A stretch of DNA of 40,973 bases from Rhodospirillales bacterium (GTDB lineage Bacteria; Pseudomonadota; Alphaproteobacteria; BOG-932; Roseiterribacteraceae). How positions within the stretch are numbered: position 1 is the first letter of the stretch; every line of letters starts with the position of its first letter. Shown one piece after another: positions 1 through 7,208 of the stretch. The notes under the pieces were generated by a model that did not search any database, was not told the origin of the DNA, and saw nothing but the letters and a program-made list of their open reading frames with translations. The DNA lies in NCBI GenBank assembly GCA_003165335.1, contig PLTD01000121.1, forward strand, positions 53,790 through 94,762, written 5' to 3'. The translations under genes were made by a program, and so were the position numbers.

Positions 1-39
1 ATCCGTAGTCAGATGCTCTATCCGTTGAGCTACGGGCGC
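1..39 (-). tRNA. tRNA-Arg(ACG), 5' part only, cut by the window edge
   Basis: The complement of bases 39 to 1 reads as the 5' half of a tRNA: a 7-nt acceptor strand GCGCCCG, TA, a D arm GCTC/GAGC closing an 8-nt loop, then an anticodon stem beginning TCTGA and the 7-nt loop CTACGGA. The anticodon ACG lies at window bases 6-4 and decodes arginine CGN codons. The 3' side of the anticodon stem, variable loop, T arm and CCA lie beyond base 1. The tRNA is on the same strand as the following MAPEG gene, about 20 nt beyond its stop. Confidence 0.9.
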
Positions 40-60
40 GGCGGCATGGATATAGCAGGG

Positions 61-465
61 TTACATATCAACAAGGAACAGGCGGATCACGCCCACGAGG
101 CTGCCAAGCAACAGGATCAGCGTCGGGAAAATTCCCAGCCCGAAGCCAAGGCTGCGCTTCGCCGGATCGGCGGCATAGGCGGCCGAGTAGAGAATCCGGC
201 CGATAACAAAAACGAGGCCCAGCGCAGCGCCGACCAGCGGCTGGATGGTCAGGCAGAATATCCACAGCGACGGCAGGAACACGATCAGCTGTTCGATCAT
301 GTTTTCCTGCACACGCAGCTTGCGCTCGAATTCGGGATGACCCGTGGTCGCCGGAGCCTGAATCTTATGCTTACCGCGCGCCTGGCCGGCGCTCATGAAA
401 TTCCAGGCATAAACCAGCAGGGCCAGAACGGTGACCAGAGCCGGATAGAGATCGCGATGCTGCAT
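61..465 (-). CDS. MAPEG family membrane protein
   Basis: A 134-aa protein of the MAPEG family (membrane-associated proteins in eicosanoid and glutathione metabolism, PF01124). It shows the family pattern: an N-terminal membrane helix (about residues 5-24), a polar stretch ending in the signature RVQEN (51-55), and three further hydrophobic helices with GRILYSAAYAADPAKRS between the second and third. Bacterial members are mostly uncharacterised; some act as membrane glutathione transferases. The start at 465 is chosen because GGGGAGGGAA (480-471) sits at proper spacing. A longer reading from 519 would add residues with no such site. It is the last gene of a minus-strand run after the lyase gene (gap 96 nt). 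The family call is firm; the substrate is unknown. Confidence 0.88.
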   Translation of the reverse strand: MQHRDLYPALVTVLALLVYAWNFMSAGQARGKHKIQAPATTGHPEFERKLRVQENMIEQLIVFLPSLWIFCLTIQPLVGAALGLVFVIGRILYSAAYAADPAKRSLGFGLGIFPTLILLLGSLVGVIRLFLVDM

Positions 466-561
466 TGAAGTTCCCTCCCCAAAATCCCAGGCGGCGGCCG
501 ATTCGGTGCCGGCCGCCATTACCTGGGCATTTGAGGCGTGAACCTCCCGCCTGTCCAGCGT

Positions 562-1491
562 TCAAATGACGCCGAGTTCGCGCGCCCAGGCCAGGTTCTT
601 GCGGGCCGATTCGACATGGGCGCCATGAACGACATGCGCTTCGCCCTGGCTAGGGTCGCCGTCGATGACCCTGTCGGCGCCGGTCTTCTCCGCCTCGATC
701 AAAAGCCGGTCGAGACGCTGCCAATAGGCGATCTCTTCCTTCGACGGGGTGAATATCTCATGCACTGTCGGGATCAGCGACTTGTTGCCGATCATCATGC
801 CGTAATAGCCGATGTTGCGAAGCTCGGTGCACCAGTTGCGCAGGCCTTGGTTGTCGTCCAGCCTGCCCGTCCACATGCCGCTGATCGGGTAGCGGATGCC
901 GGCGGCCCGGGCGTCGATCAGCACCTTGGAGCGCAGATAAAGCGTCTCGCGCGCATCCGGCGTGACACGAAAACCGACTGCCTGGTGAATGTCGCCGAAG
1001 CGCGAGATCGCCCCGCCCATGAAGCTCACCCGGTCCGAAGACACGGCGATGTCATAGGCCAGCCGCAGTGCCTGGGCGGTTTCCAAAATGGGATAGATCA
1101 TCGTCTTGCCGATCGGTAGGCCGAGGTCGGCCTCCATACAGTTCAGCAACCCTTCGACCATGTGAACGTCGGCGGGATTGTCGATCTTGGGAATCAATAT
1201 GCCGTCAAGGCGCGCGCACATGACAGCACGCAGATCCTTAAGTGTTTGGCCCGTTCGCGGGTTTTGTACGCGCACGAACACAGTCGGACCGGTCGGGGGC
1301 AAGGAGGCCAGGAAAGCTTTTACCAGGGCGCGCGCATCGTCTCGCTGCGCTTCTGAAAAGGGCGTGCGCGGTTCCTCCAAATCGATGACGATCGAATCCG
1401 CACCCGAAGCGAATCCCGACCTAATATCGTCCTCTTCACTGCCGGCGCAGAAGAGAACAGTGCGCAACGGTTTAGCGCTTTCCTTGGTCAT
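562..1491 (-). CDS. HpcH/HpaI aldolase / citrate lyase beta-like (CitE-like) protein
   Basis: A 309-aa cytosolic TIM-barrel protein of the HpcH/HpaI aldolase and CitE family (PF03328). Visible family positions are the metal-site strand IVIDLEEP (D37, E39), the substrate arginine in FVRVQNP (R74), a lysine in ILIPKID (K102), the glutamate of PILETAQAL (E137) and an aspartate in FGDIHQ (D167). Family members cleave or form C-C bonds in 3-hydroxyacyl-CoA or 2-keto-3-deoxy acids with Mg2+. Its length fits stand-alone CitE-like acyl-CoA lyases rather than the three-subunit citrate lyase, and no CitD or CitF homologue lies nearby. A good site, GGGGAAAAATC, precedes the ATG. It sits 112 nt downstream of the amidohydrolase on the same strand, so a shared catabolic transcript is plausible. 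The exact substrate cannot be inferred. Confidence 0.87.
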   Translation of the reverse strand: MTKESAKPLRTVLFCAGSEEDDIRSGFASGADSIVIDLEEPRTPFSEAQRDDARALVKAFLASLPPTGPTVFVRVQNPRTGQTLKDLRAVMCARLDGILIPKIDNPADVHMVEGLLNCMEADLGLPIGKTMIYPILETAQALRLAYDIAVSSDRVSFMGGAISRFGDIHQAVGFRVTPDARETLYLRSKVLIDARAAGIRYPISGMWTGRLDDNQGLRNWCTELRNIGYYGMMIGNKSLIPTVHEIFTPSKEEIAYWQRLDRLLIEAEKTGADRVIDGDPSQGEAHVVHGAHVESARKNLAWARELGVI

Positions 1492-1603
1492 GATTTTTCC
1501 CCTATGAGTTCGCTTCTGATTGTTGGTCAGCCGTCGGCCATCGCCTTACGCGTGGCCTTTTCCACTACCGTGCCGAAAGCGGCCTTACCGCTTAAGTGCC
1601 GCT

Positions 1604-3046
1604 TTATTTAGCGCCTCTCGCTAGCACAGCTGCCGCCTGTTTCTCTACCACAGTCCCCTCAAAAAATTTCGGGTTCATCCCGGCGTGCAGTTCGACGGGG
1701 TTGCTGAAGGTGAAATCACGGAAATTGTCCGCTGTGATTTGGCCATGCTCGACCATTTCATAGGCTTCCTCTACCGGCTCGGTCATGTCGACGACGTCCC
1801 AATGCGAAATGTCTGACCCGATCATCGCACGCAGCTTAGCCCCCATCGGATTGACCTTGTCGGCGAAAGCCCAAGCGACGAGTGGATCGTCGGCTTCGCA
1901 ACCGAAGAAGAAATTCGGTACGAATAGATCCCGAATGTCCTCAACTTTCTCGATCACTGCGCGGGAGAATTCGTCCAATTGCGCGGGGCGGGCGGCAGGC
2001 TTGGCGAAATGCTGGCGAATCTTGTCGATGCTCCCCAGTACCTTTTCGTCGCCATATTTTTTGACAAACCCCATTAGCGCATCAACGTCCAGCCGGTCCG
2101 GATCAAGATCGTGGATCGCCTTCCCATTCCGCTTGGACCAATGACCGATTAGATCGGCGTAGAGGCTACAGGCCCAGGAAACACCGCCTTCCAAAAAGCC
2201 GACGCGAAGTTCCGGGAAACGGCGCGTGACGCCACCCAGAAACAACGATTTGGCCAGCGATTCATGTGCCGTCGCGAGGCCTCCTATGTGGTTATACACG
2301 TAGCTGGAAACCGAGCGGGAGATGCGTTCGCGCTGGTGCGAACCGTGTACCAGCGGAGCAATACCCACCTCGACGCATTTCGCCCAAAACGGGTCATAAT
2401 CATATTCGCTGTCGATACCGTATGCGTCGAGCCGGTATGCCTGTGGTCCGTTAGCAGGTTTTTCACCCAAATAGCGCCTGACATAAGAAGCCATGATCGT
2501 GGTTTTGAGGCCCAAGCTAACTGCGTGCTCTATAGCGGCGATTCCCACCTGGGGCGTATTCATCGGAATTATACCGCCAACCGCCATGCGGTCCTTATAG
2601 GGCGCAAAGATAGAGGCCAGCCAACGATTCGCGGCATGAGAAAGTGCGCCGGCCACCTCGCCGTCCTCGACATCCAGCAGGCCTAGAACCGTGGAAGGAT
2701 AAACGAGCATAAAATCGATGCCCAACTCATCCATTCGCTCATACATCAGCTTGGGCAAATGCGCTGTCGCCCGGTCATAGGTATTCTTGGTCTGCCAACC
2801 CCACCAGGACGGCATCGACCGCCAATTCTGCTTCACTGACGGGCTGTCACGATCGGAAAGCACGGTTGAAGTGTCGAAAGGCTTTCCGACACCAGACAGA
2901 TAGCGGTCCCGCATCTGGCGACCACCAGCGTCTTCGAGATAGGTCAGAAGTTCCTCTTCGAGAACGGGCCCAATTTCGACGAAATGCCCATCGGCATCGA
3001 TGATCGGATGATCGACTAATTTACGAACGTCTGCGGCCTTCGTCAC
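1604..3046 (-). CDS. Amidohydrolase family (amidohydrolase 2) metal-dependent hydrolase or decarboxylase
   Basis: A 480-aa protein of the amidohydrolase-2 group (PF04909, ACMS-decarboxylase-like TIM barrel). The N-terminal metal motif reads IIDADGH (D17, D19, H21). Further family landmarks are LVYPST, the helix with SHAANRWLASIFAPY, PLVHGSH, FLEGGVSW and the C-terminal GSDISHWD, whose aspartate is the expected metal and catalytic residue. Relatives hydrolyse or decarboxylate ring-cleavage products of aromatic compounds, and this longer subtype is common in sphingomonad and mycobacterial catabolic regions. Translation starts with GTG at 3046, preceded by GAAGGAA. There is no signal peptide. 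It heads the minus-strand run amidohydrolase - lyase - MAPEG. The family is sure; the reaction is unknown. Confidence 0.88.
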   Translation of the reverse strand: MTKAADVRKLVDHPIIDADGHFVEIGPVLEEELLTYLEDAGGRQMRDRYLSGVGKPFDTSTVLSDRDSPSVKQNWRSMPSWWGWQTKNTYDRATAHLPKLMYERMDELGIDFMLVYPSTVLGLLDVEDGEVAGALSHAANRWLASIFAPYKDRMAVGGIIPMNTPQVGIAAIEHAVSLGLKTTIMASYVRRYLGEKPANGPQAYRLDAYGIDSEYDYDPFWAKCVEVGIAPLVHGSHQRERISRSVSSYVYNHIGGLATAHESLAKSLFLGGVTRRFPELRVGFLEGGVSWACSLYADLIGHWSKRNGKAIHDLDPDRLDVDALMGFVKKYGDEKVLGSIDKIRQHFAKPAARPAQLDEFSRAVIEKVEDIRDLFVPNFFFGCEADDPLVAWAFADKVNPMGAKLRAMIGSDISHWDVVDMTEPVEEAYEMVEHGQITADNFRDFTFSNPVELHAGMNPKFFEGTVVEKQAAAVLARGAK

Positions 3047-3308
3047 GGCTGAGTTCCTTCCCGATGAGGCTTCTTGCTGATTTCGCAGCTCATCTGCAAT
3101 TCTGAGCCTGCCTCAATAAGAAAGCGGCAGTTCTAGCCTGTCAACCGGAATAGAAGCAGCTAACTGCGCGATTTCGGCACGCCCCTGCTTTCATTCGGGC
3201 GTGGCCATCCCCATATTACGATTAAGGCTCGGACACCGTCCTTTTTCCTGCCCGATGCGACAGTCCATACAGCGGCGCCAACCAGCGCGTCGCGAAAGAA
3301 AGACAATA

Positions 3309-3524
3309 ATGACGACTCAACGGCAGACCGGTCCCCGTTACCGGATCGATGAAAGCGTGTTCTTTTCGAGCCAATCGATGAAACTTCATACTCAGCAGCC
3401 AGCTGAGCGCTTTGTGGTTGTCTCGATCATGCCAGCCGACAATACCGGCATCTACCAGTACCGCATTCGGCCGACTGGCGCCGGACCGCAGCGCGTGGCC
3501 TCAGAACTGGATTTAAAGCGCTAA
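3309..3524 (+). CDS. Conserved small protein of unknown function (71 aa)
   Basis: A small basic protein of 71 aa with the pattern RYRIDESVFF, then FVVVSIMPADNTGIYQYRIR and a final ERVA-like segment (QRVASELDLKR). I recall many alphaproteobacterial genomes carrying short proteins of this style (VxxILPxxxGxYQYRIKS), with no assigned function. The ATG at 3309 is preferred over an upstream start at 3201: conservation-like sequence begins after it and the extra N-terminus is arginine-rich and unlike the family. The ribosome site is weak (GAAAG). A strong terminator follows 18 nt after the stop, which supports a real single-gene transcript. Confidence 0.65.
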   Translation: MTTQRQTGPRYRIDESVFFSSQSMKLHTQQPAERFVVVSIMPADNTGIYQYRIRPTGAGPQRVASELDLKR

Positions 3525-3542
3525 ACGAAATTTCGCACCAAT

Positions 3543-3579
3543 AAAAAGCCCGGCAGGATAAAGTCCTGCCGGGCTTTTT
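3543..3579. terminator. Bidirectional rho-independent terminator
   Basis: A perfect 16-bp inverted repeat: AAAAAGCCCGGCAGGA (3543-3558), a 5-nt loop TAAAG, and its complement (3564-3579) ending in TTTTT. It has an A tract on one side and a T tract on the other, so it can stop both the small plus-strand gene ending at 3524 and the convergent Rieske oxygenase gene ending at 3600. Confidence 0.95.
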
Positions 3580-3599
3580 ATGATGAAATAGACTACAAT

Positions 3600-4787
3600 C
3601 TATTCCGCCGCTGCAGCCATGTTGGTGTGGCCTAAAGCTTCTGCCGCATCATGTCCGATCAGACGATCGTGGTTCTGGTGCATTCGGATAAGGTTGACCT
3701 CACGTCTGCCCAATACGATCGACGGTACGGCGCCCGCTTCCATCTGGATCTGCGAACTTGACTGAATCGCCATATCCTCTTCAAGCGCCGTCTTCATCAG
3801 AAGGTCGGTCATATATTGCGCCATGGCCCGTGTTTCGTCGGTGGCATTCTTATGAGGGCCATAAGTGCGGAATATATAGGTGCACGTGCCTGGCTCTTCG
3901 CCGGGCTCGCTACGCTGAAAAAACATAATATGCTTGCTTCCGCCCACGACTGTGTTCGGAAAGATGGCGTTGGTAAAGCCATAGGGCAGCGTCTCCGGCC
4001 ACTCCTCTTCAGGAACATTCTTGAGGTCGAGTATCTGCTTCATCGGGGAAACAAGCGTCTGATGCAGACCGTAATCGAGATGCAGAAACTGACGTAGCAC
4101 GCCGGGTCCGACGGTAGTCGGATGCAGATAGGGGACGTGATAGCCCTCAAGCCCACCGTCGACCGCATGCTTCCAATTGATCCGGGCCGGGGCGCGGTAT
4201 TCGCCTACCAGTCGGAAATCCTCAAGGTTGTAATCGGCAATAATGCCGCCCATCTCGGCGCCAAAAAATTCGTCATAATCGACATGGCCGCTTGGCTGCG
4301 GATGGACCAGAACGACACCGTGCTTTTCGACTAGCGGCAACTCAATCAAGCCGCGCTCTTTCAACTGCTCCGGTTCGAATGACTGACGGCTCGGAACGCT
4401 TGTCAGGTCTCCATTCAGGGCAAACGTCCAGCCGTGATAGGGGCAGGTGAAGCCCTTTGCGTTGCCGCAGCCTTCAGCGAGCTTCACGCCACGATGACGG
4501 CAGGCGTTGAGAAAGGCGTGCGCCACACCATCCTTGCCTCGGACAAGAAGGATTGGTCTGCCCGCAATCTCGGTCGCGTAATAGTCGCCGCTTTCAGGGA
4601 AATCGCCGCTGTAGGCGATCAACTGCGGTCGGGTCAGAAAAAATTCCTGCTTTTCGAGATCGAAACGCGCCTTGTCGGTAAAGCGCCCGATATCGGCTTC
4701 CCAGGAAACTTCGCCCATCTCGTCACGGTCTTTGTCGTAGAACTCGATAATCCGTTTGGCGATAGCGACGCGTTCAGAGCGATCCAT
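3600..4787 (-). CDS. Rieske-type aromatic ring-hydroxylating oxygenase, alpha subunit (copy 1)
   Basis: A 395-aa catalytic subunit of a Rieske non-heme iron oxygenase. The Rieske cluster ligands are C96-x-H98 (ACRHRG) and C115-x2-H118 (CPYHGW). The mononuclear iron site is H217-x4-H222 (YHVPYLH), with D338 in LEEDMAIQ as carboxylate ligand. The residue three before H217, which couples the two metal centres, is glutamate (E214) rather than the aspartate of naphthalene dioxygenase. The start at 4787 is preferred because GGAAGGAA lies just upstream; a start at 4829 would add an unconserved basic tail. No beta subunit, ferredoxin or reductase is adjacent, so electrons must come from elsewhere. 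A paralogue of identical length is encoded at 38239-39426. The substrate is unknown. Confidence 0.93.
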   Translation of the reverse strand: MDRSERVAIAKRIIEFYDKDRDEMGEVSWEADIGRFTDKARFDLEKQEFFLTRPQLIAYSGDFPESGDYYATEIAGRPILLVRGKDGVAHAFLNACRHRGVKLAEGCGNAKGFTCPYHGWTFALNGDLTSVPSRQSFEPEQLKERGLIELPLVEKHGVVLVHPQPSGHVDYDEFFGAEMGGIIADYNLEDFRLVGEYRAPARINWKHAVDGGLEGYHVPYLHPTTVGPGVLRQFLHLDYGLHQTLVSPMKQILDLKNVPEEEWPETLPYGFTNAIFPNTVVGGSKHIMFFQRSEPGEEPGTCTYIFRTYGPHKNATDETRAMAQYMTDLLMKTALEEDMAIQSSSQIQMEAGAVPSIVLGRREVNLIRMHQNHDRLIGHDAAEALGHTNMAAAAE

Positions 4788-4831
4788 AAGACGATTCCTT
4801 CCCGTTAGGCCACGCTTCAACCGAAGCATCG

Positions 4832-4861
4832 ATTAACTCGGTTGCCGGCGACATGCGTCAA
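4832..4861 (-). promoter_or_regulatory. Candidate sigma-70-like promoter for Rieske oxygenase 1
   Basis: On the minus strand TTGACG (4861-4856) is followed after 18 nt by GTTAAT (4837-4832), a fair match to -35 and -10 boxes. It would give a leader of roughly 40 nt before the oxygenase start. This is read by eye only. Confidence 0.35.
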
Positions 4862-4866
4862 TTGAC

Positions 4867-4880
4867 TAGACGAACGTCTA
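4867..4880. promoter_or_regulatory. 14-nt palindrome TAGACG-AA-CGTCTA, candidate operator
   Basis: A perfect inverted repeat with 6-nt arms lies 80 nt upstream of Rieske oxygenase 1 and 5 nt upstream of its candidate -35 box. The form resembles operators bound by TetR-family regulators (AGAC...GTCT type). The location upstream of -35 would suit an activator or a competing site. No TetR gene is in the window. Confidence 0.4.
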
Positions 4881-4948
4881 AGCGCGTACACTGTGTTCAC
4901 CCGATAAACCTACATAGCAATACCCCCTGCCCCGCTGCAAGGGGAAAA

Positions 4949-5440
4949 CTACCGGGCAATCCTTCCGGAATGCGGTGCGTCAAGCAATCCGCACTTCTCC
5001 AAAATGAATAACGGACCGATTAAAAGGAAGACGACGTCGTCGAGGAACGCTGGCTTGGCCCCTTCGATATGATGGCCGTAGAACTGGCCCAGCCATGCAG
5101 CGATCCAGATTGCGCCGCAGAACCAGGCGACAGGAACGCCGGCGTCCTGCAGCCCGGCAACGCCCGCTGTGCACACCAACAAAATGACCGCCATCAGAAC
5201 GGCGGCGCGCTGCGACAGCGTGGCGTAAAAGATCAACGCCCACGGCCCCGCGACATTGGCGGCATTCACCCAATCGCCCCATGGGCCGGTGACGCCGAAC
5301 CAGGGGCCGATCCGCACGCTCCATAGCAGCCCAAAGGTCGCGAACAGAATGATTGGCACGCAAATAGTATGCACCAGCGCGTTTGTGCGGTTGTTGTGGG
5401 TCAACCGATATTCGTCGAGAAACTGCTGCTGCGTGCGCAT
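4949..5440 (-). CDS. Mpo1-like / DUF962 membrane protein
   Basis: A 163-aa integral membrane protein of the DUF962 (Mpo1-like, YGL010w) family. Family marks are an N-terminal THNNRTNALVHTICVPI (H15, N20, H24), a long hydrophobic middle of four or so helices (27-41, 66-74, 80-98, 103-117) and the C-terminal QFYGHHIEGAKPAFLDD (H123, E126). Yeast Mpo1 is an Fe2+-dependent dioxygenase that shortens 2-hydroxy fatty acids in phytosphingosine breakdown, using conserved histidines. Sphingomonads make sphingolipids, so a related role is conceivable but not shown. No strong ribosome site is visible. The gene begins 35 nt after the stop of the ArsB-like gene and is probably co-transcribed. Confidence 0.8.
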   Translation of the reverse strand: MRTQQQFLDEYRLTHNNRTNALVHTICVPIILFATFGLLWSVRIGPWFGVTGPWGDWVNAANVAGPWALIFYATLSQRAAVLMAVILLVCTAGVAGLQDAGVPVAWFCGAIWIAAWLGQFYGHHIEGAKPAFLDDVVFLLIGPLFILEKCGLLDAPHSGRIAR

Positions 5441-5475
5441 ATTCGGATTTTGCGCGATTCAATGAGGGAAGTCGA

Positions 5476-6744
5476 TCAAGCAGTGAAGATTAACCCGGCC
5501 AACGCCAACAGCAGCGCCGGCGGCATCACCAGCGCACCGAGCTTCAGGAATTCCCAGAACCCGACCGCCTGCCCTTCGCGCCGCAATGCCATCAACCACA
5601 ATACGGTCGCCAATGAGCCGGTGATCGACAGATTCGGTCCGAGGTCGACGCCGATAAGCAGCGCATCGGTCACCGCGGCAGGCGGATGGGATTGCGCCAA
5701 AACTTGGGCGGCGATCAGGCCGGTGGACAGGTTGTTCATTAGATTGGACGCGACCGCGATTAGCGCACCACTACCGAGGGTCGCGCTTTCGACGGATTGC
5801 GCTGCCCAATGGCTGAGCGCGGTCGCAAGCCCCCCGATAACGCCAGTACGTTTCAGGCTTTCCACCAGCACGAACAGGCCGGCTACCAACGGCAACACCG
5901 ACCATGACACGCCGCGCAGTACAACCCAGGACGCTTCGCTCTTGTACAGCAACACGACCACAGCTGTCAGACCACCGGCGAAAAAAGTCACCAGGCCGAG
6001 TTGAGTGCCCAGTGCCGATGCTGTCAGCAAGGCGACTGCGGTAGCGCCGATGCCGTAAAGGGTCAGCCATCCACCCGGCTTCATCGACGGAACGACGATA
6101 TTGCGCGCCACGTCCTGGCGCAACGCCGCCCGCTGCGTGAGACGAAGCACAACGAAAGTCGCCACAATTGCTAGGAATGACGGCAAGGTGAATCGCGCGA
6201 GCCAAGCCATGAGTGGCGGCATATGGCCGCCGAACAGAACCAGATTCGCGGGGTTGGATATGGGGAGGACAAAGCTTGCGGCATTGGCGATGAATGCGCA
6301 GATCAGCAAGTAAGGTAGCGGCTTGGCGCGCGCCGCCTTGGCGGCGGCATAAACTGCCGGCGTCAACACCACCGCGGTTGCATCGTTCGACAGGAACACC
6401 GTCACCGCGATTCCAACGCAATAGAGCAGCGCAAACAGCGCGCCAGCCGACCCTTTGGCCCAGTGCACGGCCAAAGCCGCGAGAGTATCAAACAGCCCTT
6501 CGCACCGCGCCAACTCGGCCAGCAGCATCATGCCGGTCAGGAACAGATAGACATCTGTGCCGCGTCCCGCCGCCGTCAGCGCTTCCTGCCACGACATCAG
6601 CCCCGACAAGATCAATAACGCCGCACCCAGAACTGGCCAGATCGCCTCCGGCAAGCGCCACGGCCGCGCAATGACGCCGGCTGTGGCGGCGCCGGCAATC
6701 GACCAGGTCAGGCCGTCGGCATGGGCTGCTAAAATCATCTCCAT
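5476..6744 (-). CDS. ArsB/SLC13-type anion permease
   Basis: A 422-aa polytopic membrane protein with about 10-12 helices, of the ArsB / ion-transporter superfamily. It has the two inverted-repeat signatures expected there: ISNPANLVLFGG in the first half, and LMNNLSTGLIA with GVDLGPNLSITGSLATVLWL in the second. Family members export arsenite or antimonite or move other anions. No arsR, arsC or arsenite ATPase gene is nearby, so arsenite specificity is not supported by context. The ATG at 6744 is chosen because it directly precedes the first hydrophobic segment; ATG at 6738 is equally possible, and a start at 6816 would add a charged tail. It is followed at 35 nt by the Mpo1-like gene. Confidence 0.83.
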   Translation of the reverse strand: MEMILAAHADGLTWSIAGAATAGVIARPWRLPEAIWPVLGAALLILSGLMSWQEALTAAGRGTDVYLFLTGMMLLAELARCEGLFDTLAALAVHWAKGSAGALFALLYCVGIAVTVFLSNDATAVVLTPAVYAAAKAARAKPLPYLLICAFIANAASFVLPISNPANLVLFGGHMPPLMAWLARFTLPSFLAIVATFVVLRLTQRAALRQDVARNIVVPSMKPGGWLTLYGIGATAVALLTASALGTQLGLVTFFAGGLTAVVVLLYKSEASWVVLRGVSWSVLPLVAGLFVLVESLKRTGVIGGLATALSHWAAQSVESATLGSGALIAVASNLMNNLSTGLIAAQVLAQSHPPAAVTDALLIGVDLGPNLSITGSLATVLWLMALRREGQAVGFWEFLKLGALVMPPALLLALAGLIFTA

Positions 6745-6854
6745 CCGCGCGCCGTTCCAATCACTCGTCGTATCAGCCCGGGAACGTTCCGCGGCCCGGT
6801 CAACTTTCTGCTTCAACAGGGGGCAGTCGCCCCACCCTTATTGGAGAAGTTCAA

Positions 6855-7172
6855 ATGATACGGCAATTGGCAATCGCCTCGGCGGCGCTGGCGATGACGG
6901 CCGGCTTCGCAGTAGCCCAGGAAAACGAGACCACCATCGCCACTCACGAGACAAGCACGGCGTCCGCTTCCGCCGATGCTCAGGCACTAGCGCGCAGCCG
7001 CGCCAAGCCCGGAGAATCCTATGAATGGTCAGTCGATAGCACCACGACCAAGATCCCAGTGCATCCCTCTGTCGTCGAAAAGACAACGACCACGACAAAC
7101 GTCGTTCCTCCACCGGTGGTGCTGGAACATAGCACTACCAGCACGACGTCAACGACCGGTGGTGACCGGTAA
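6855..7172 (+). CDS. Small exported threonine-rich protein of unknown function
   Basis: A 105-aa protein with a clear signal peptide: MIRQ, a hydrophobic core of Ala and Leu, and a probable cleavage site AVA-Q near residues 20-22. The mature part is hydrophilic and rich in Thr and Ser, with runs KTTTTTN and STTSTTSTT near the C-terminus, and it has no cysteine. GGAGAAG (6843-6849) precedes the ATG at 6855. It is divergent from the ArsB-like gene and convergent with the SBF-like transporter, so it is a single-gene unit. I do not recognise a family. A disordered periplasmic protein is the most that can be said. Confidence 0.7.
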   Translation: MIRQLAIASAALAMTAGFAVAQENETTIATHETSTASASADAQALARSRAKPGESYEWSVDSTTTKIPVHPSVVEKTTTTTNVVPPPVVLEHSTTSTTSTTGGDR

Positions 7173-7208
7173 GGATTTTTAGGCGCCCGAACCGGCCGTT
7201 ACCGGTCA
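7163..7208. terminator. Inverted repeat spanning two convergent stop codons
   Basis: TGACCGGTAA (7163-7172) and its exact complement TTACCGGTCA (7199-7208) flank 26 nt. Each arm contains the stop codon of one convergent gene. It could form a stem at the end of either transcript. There is no T tract after the stem, so it is at best an atypical terminator. Confidence 0.35.

Noticed and set aside
3178-3203. Inverted repeat CACGCCC / GGGCGTG upstream of the 71-aa gene
   Set aside because: The arms are 7 nt with a 12-nt loop and no T tract, so it is expected by chance in GC-rich DNA.
5476-6744. Assignment as a dedicated arsenite pump (arsB)
   Set aside because: The fold matches, but no arsR, arsC or arsA is nearby and the family includes other anion carriers, so no gene symbol was given.
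7097-7165. ACG/ACC-rich repetitive stretch in the small secreted protein gene
   Set aside because: It encodes Thr/Ser runs inside a coding frame with a signal peptide and is not a CRISPR or an independent repeat element.
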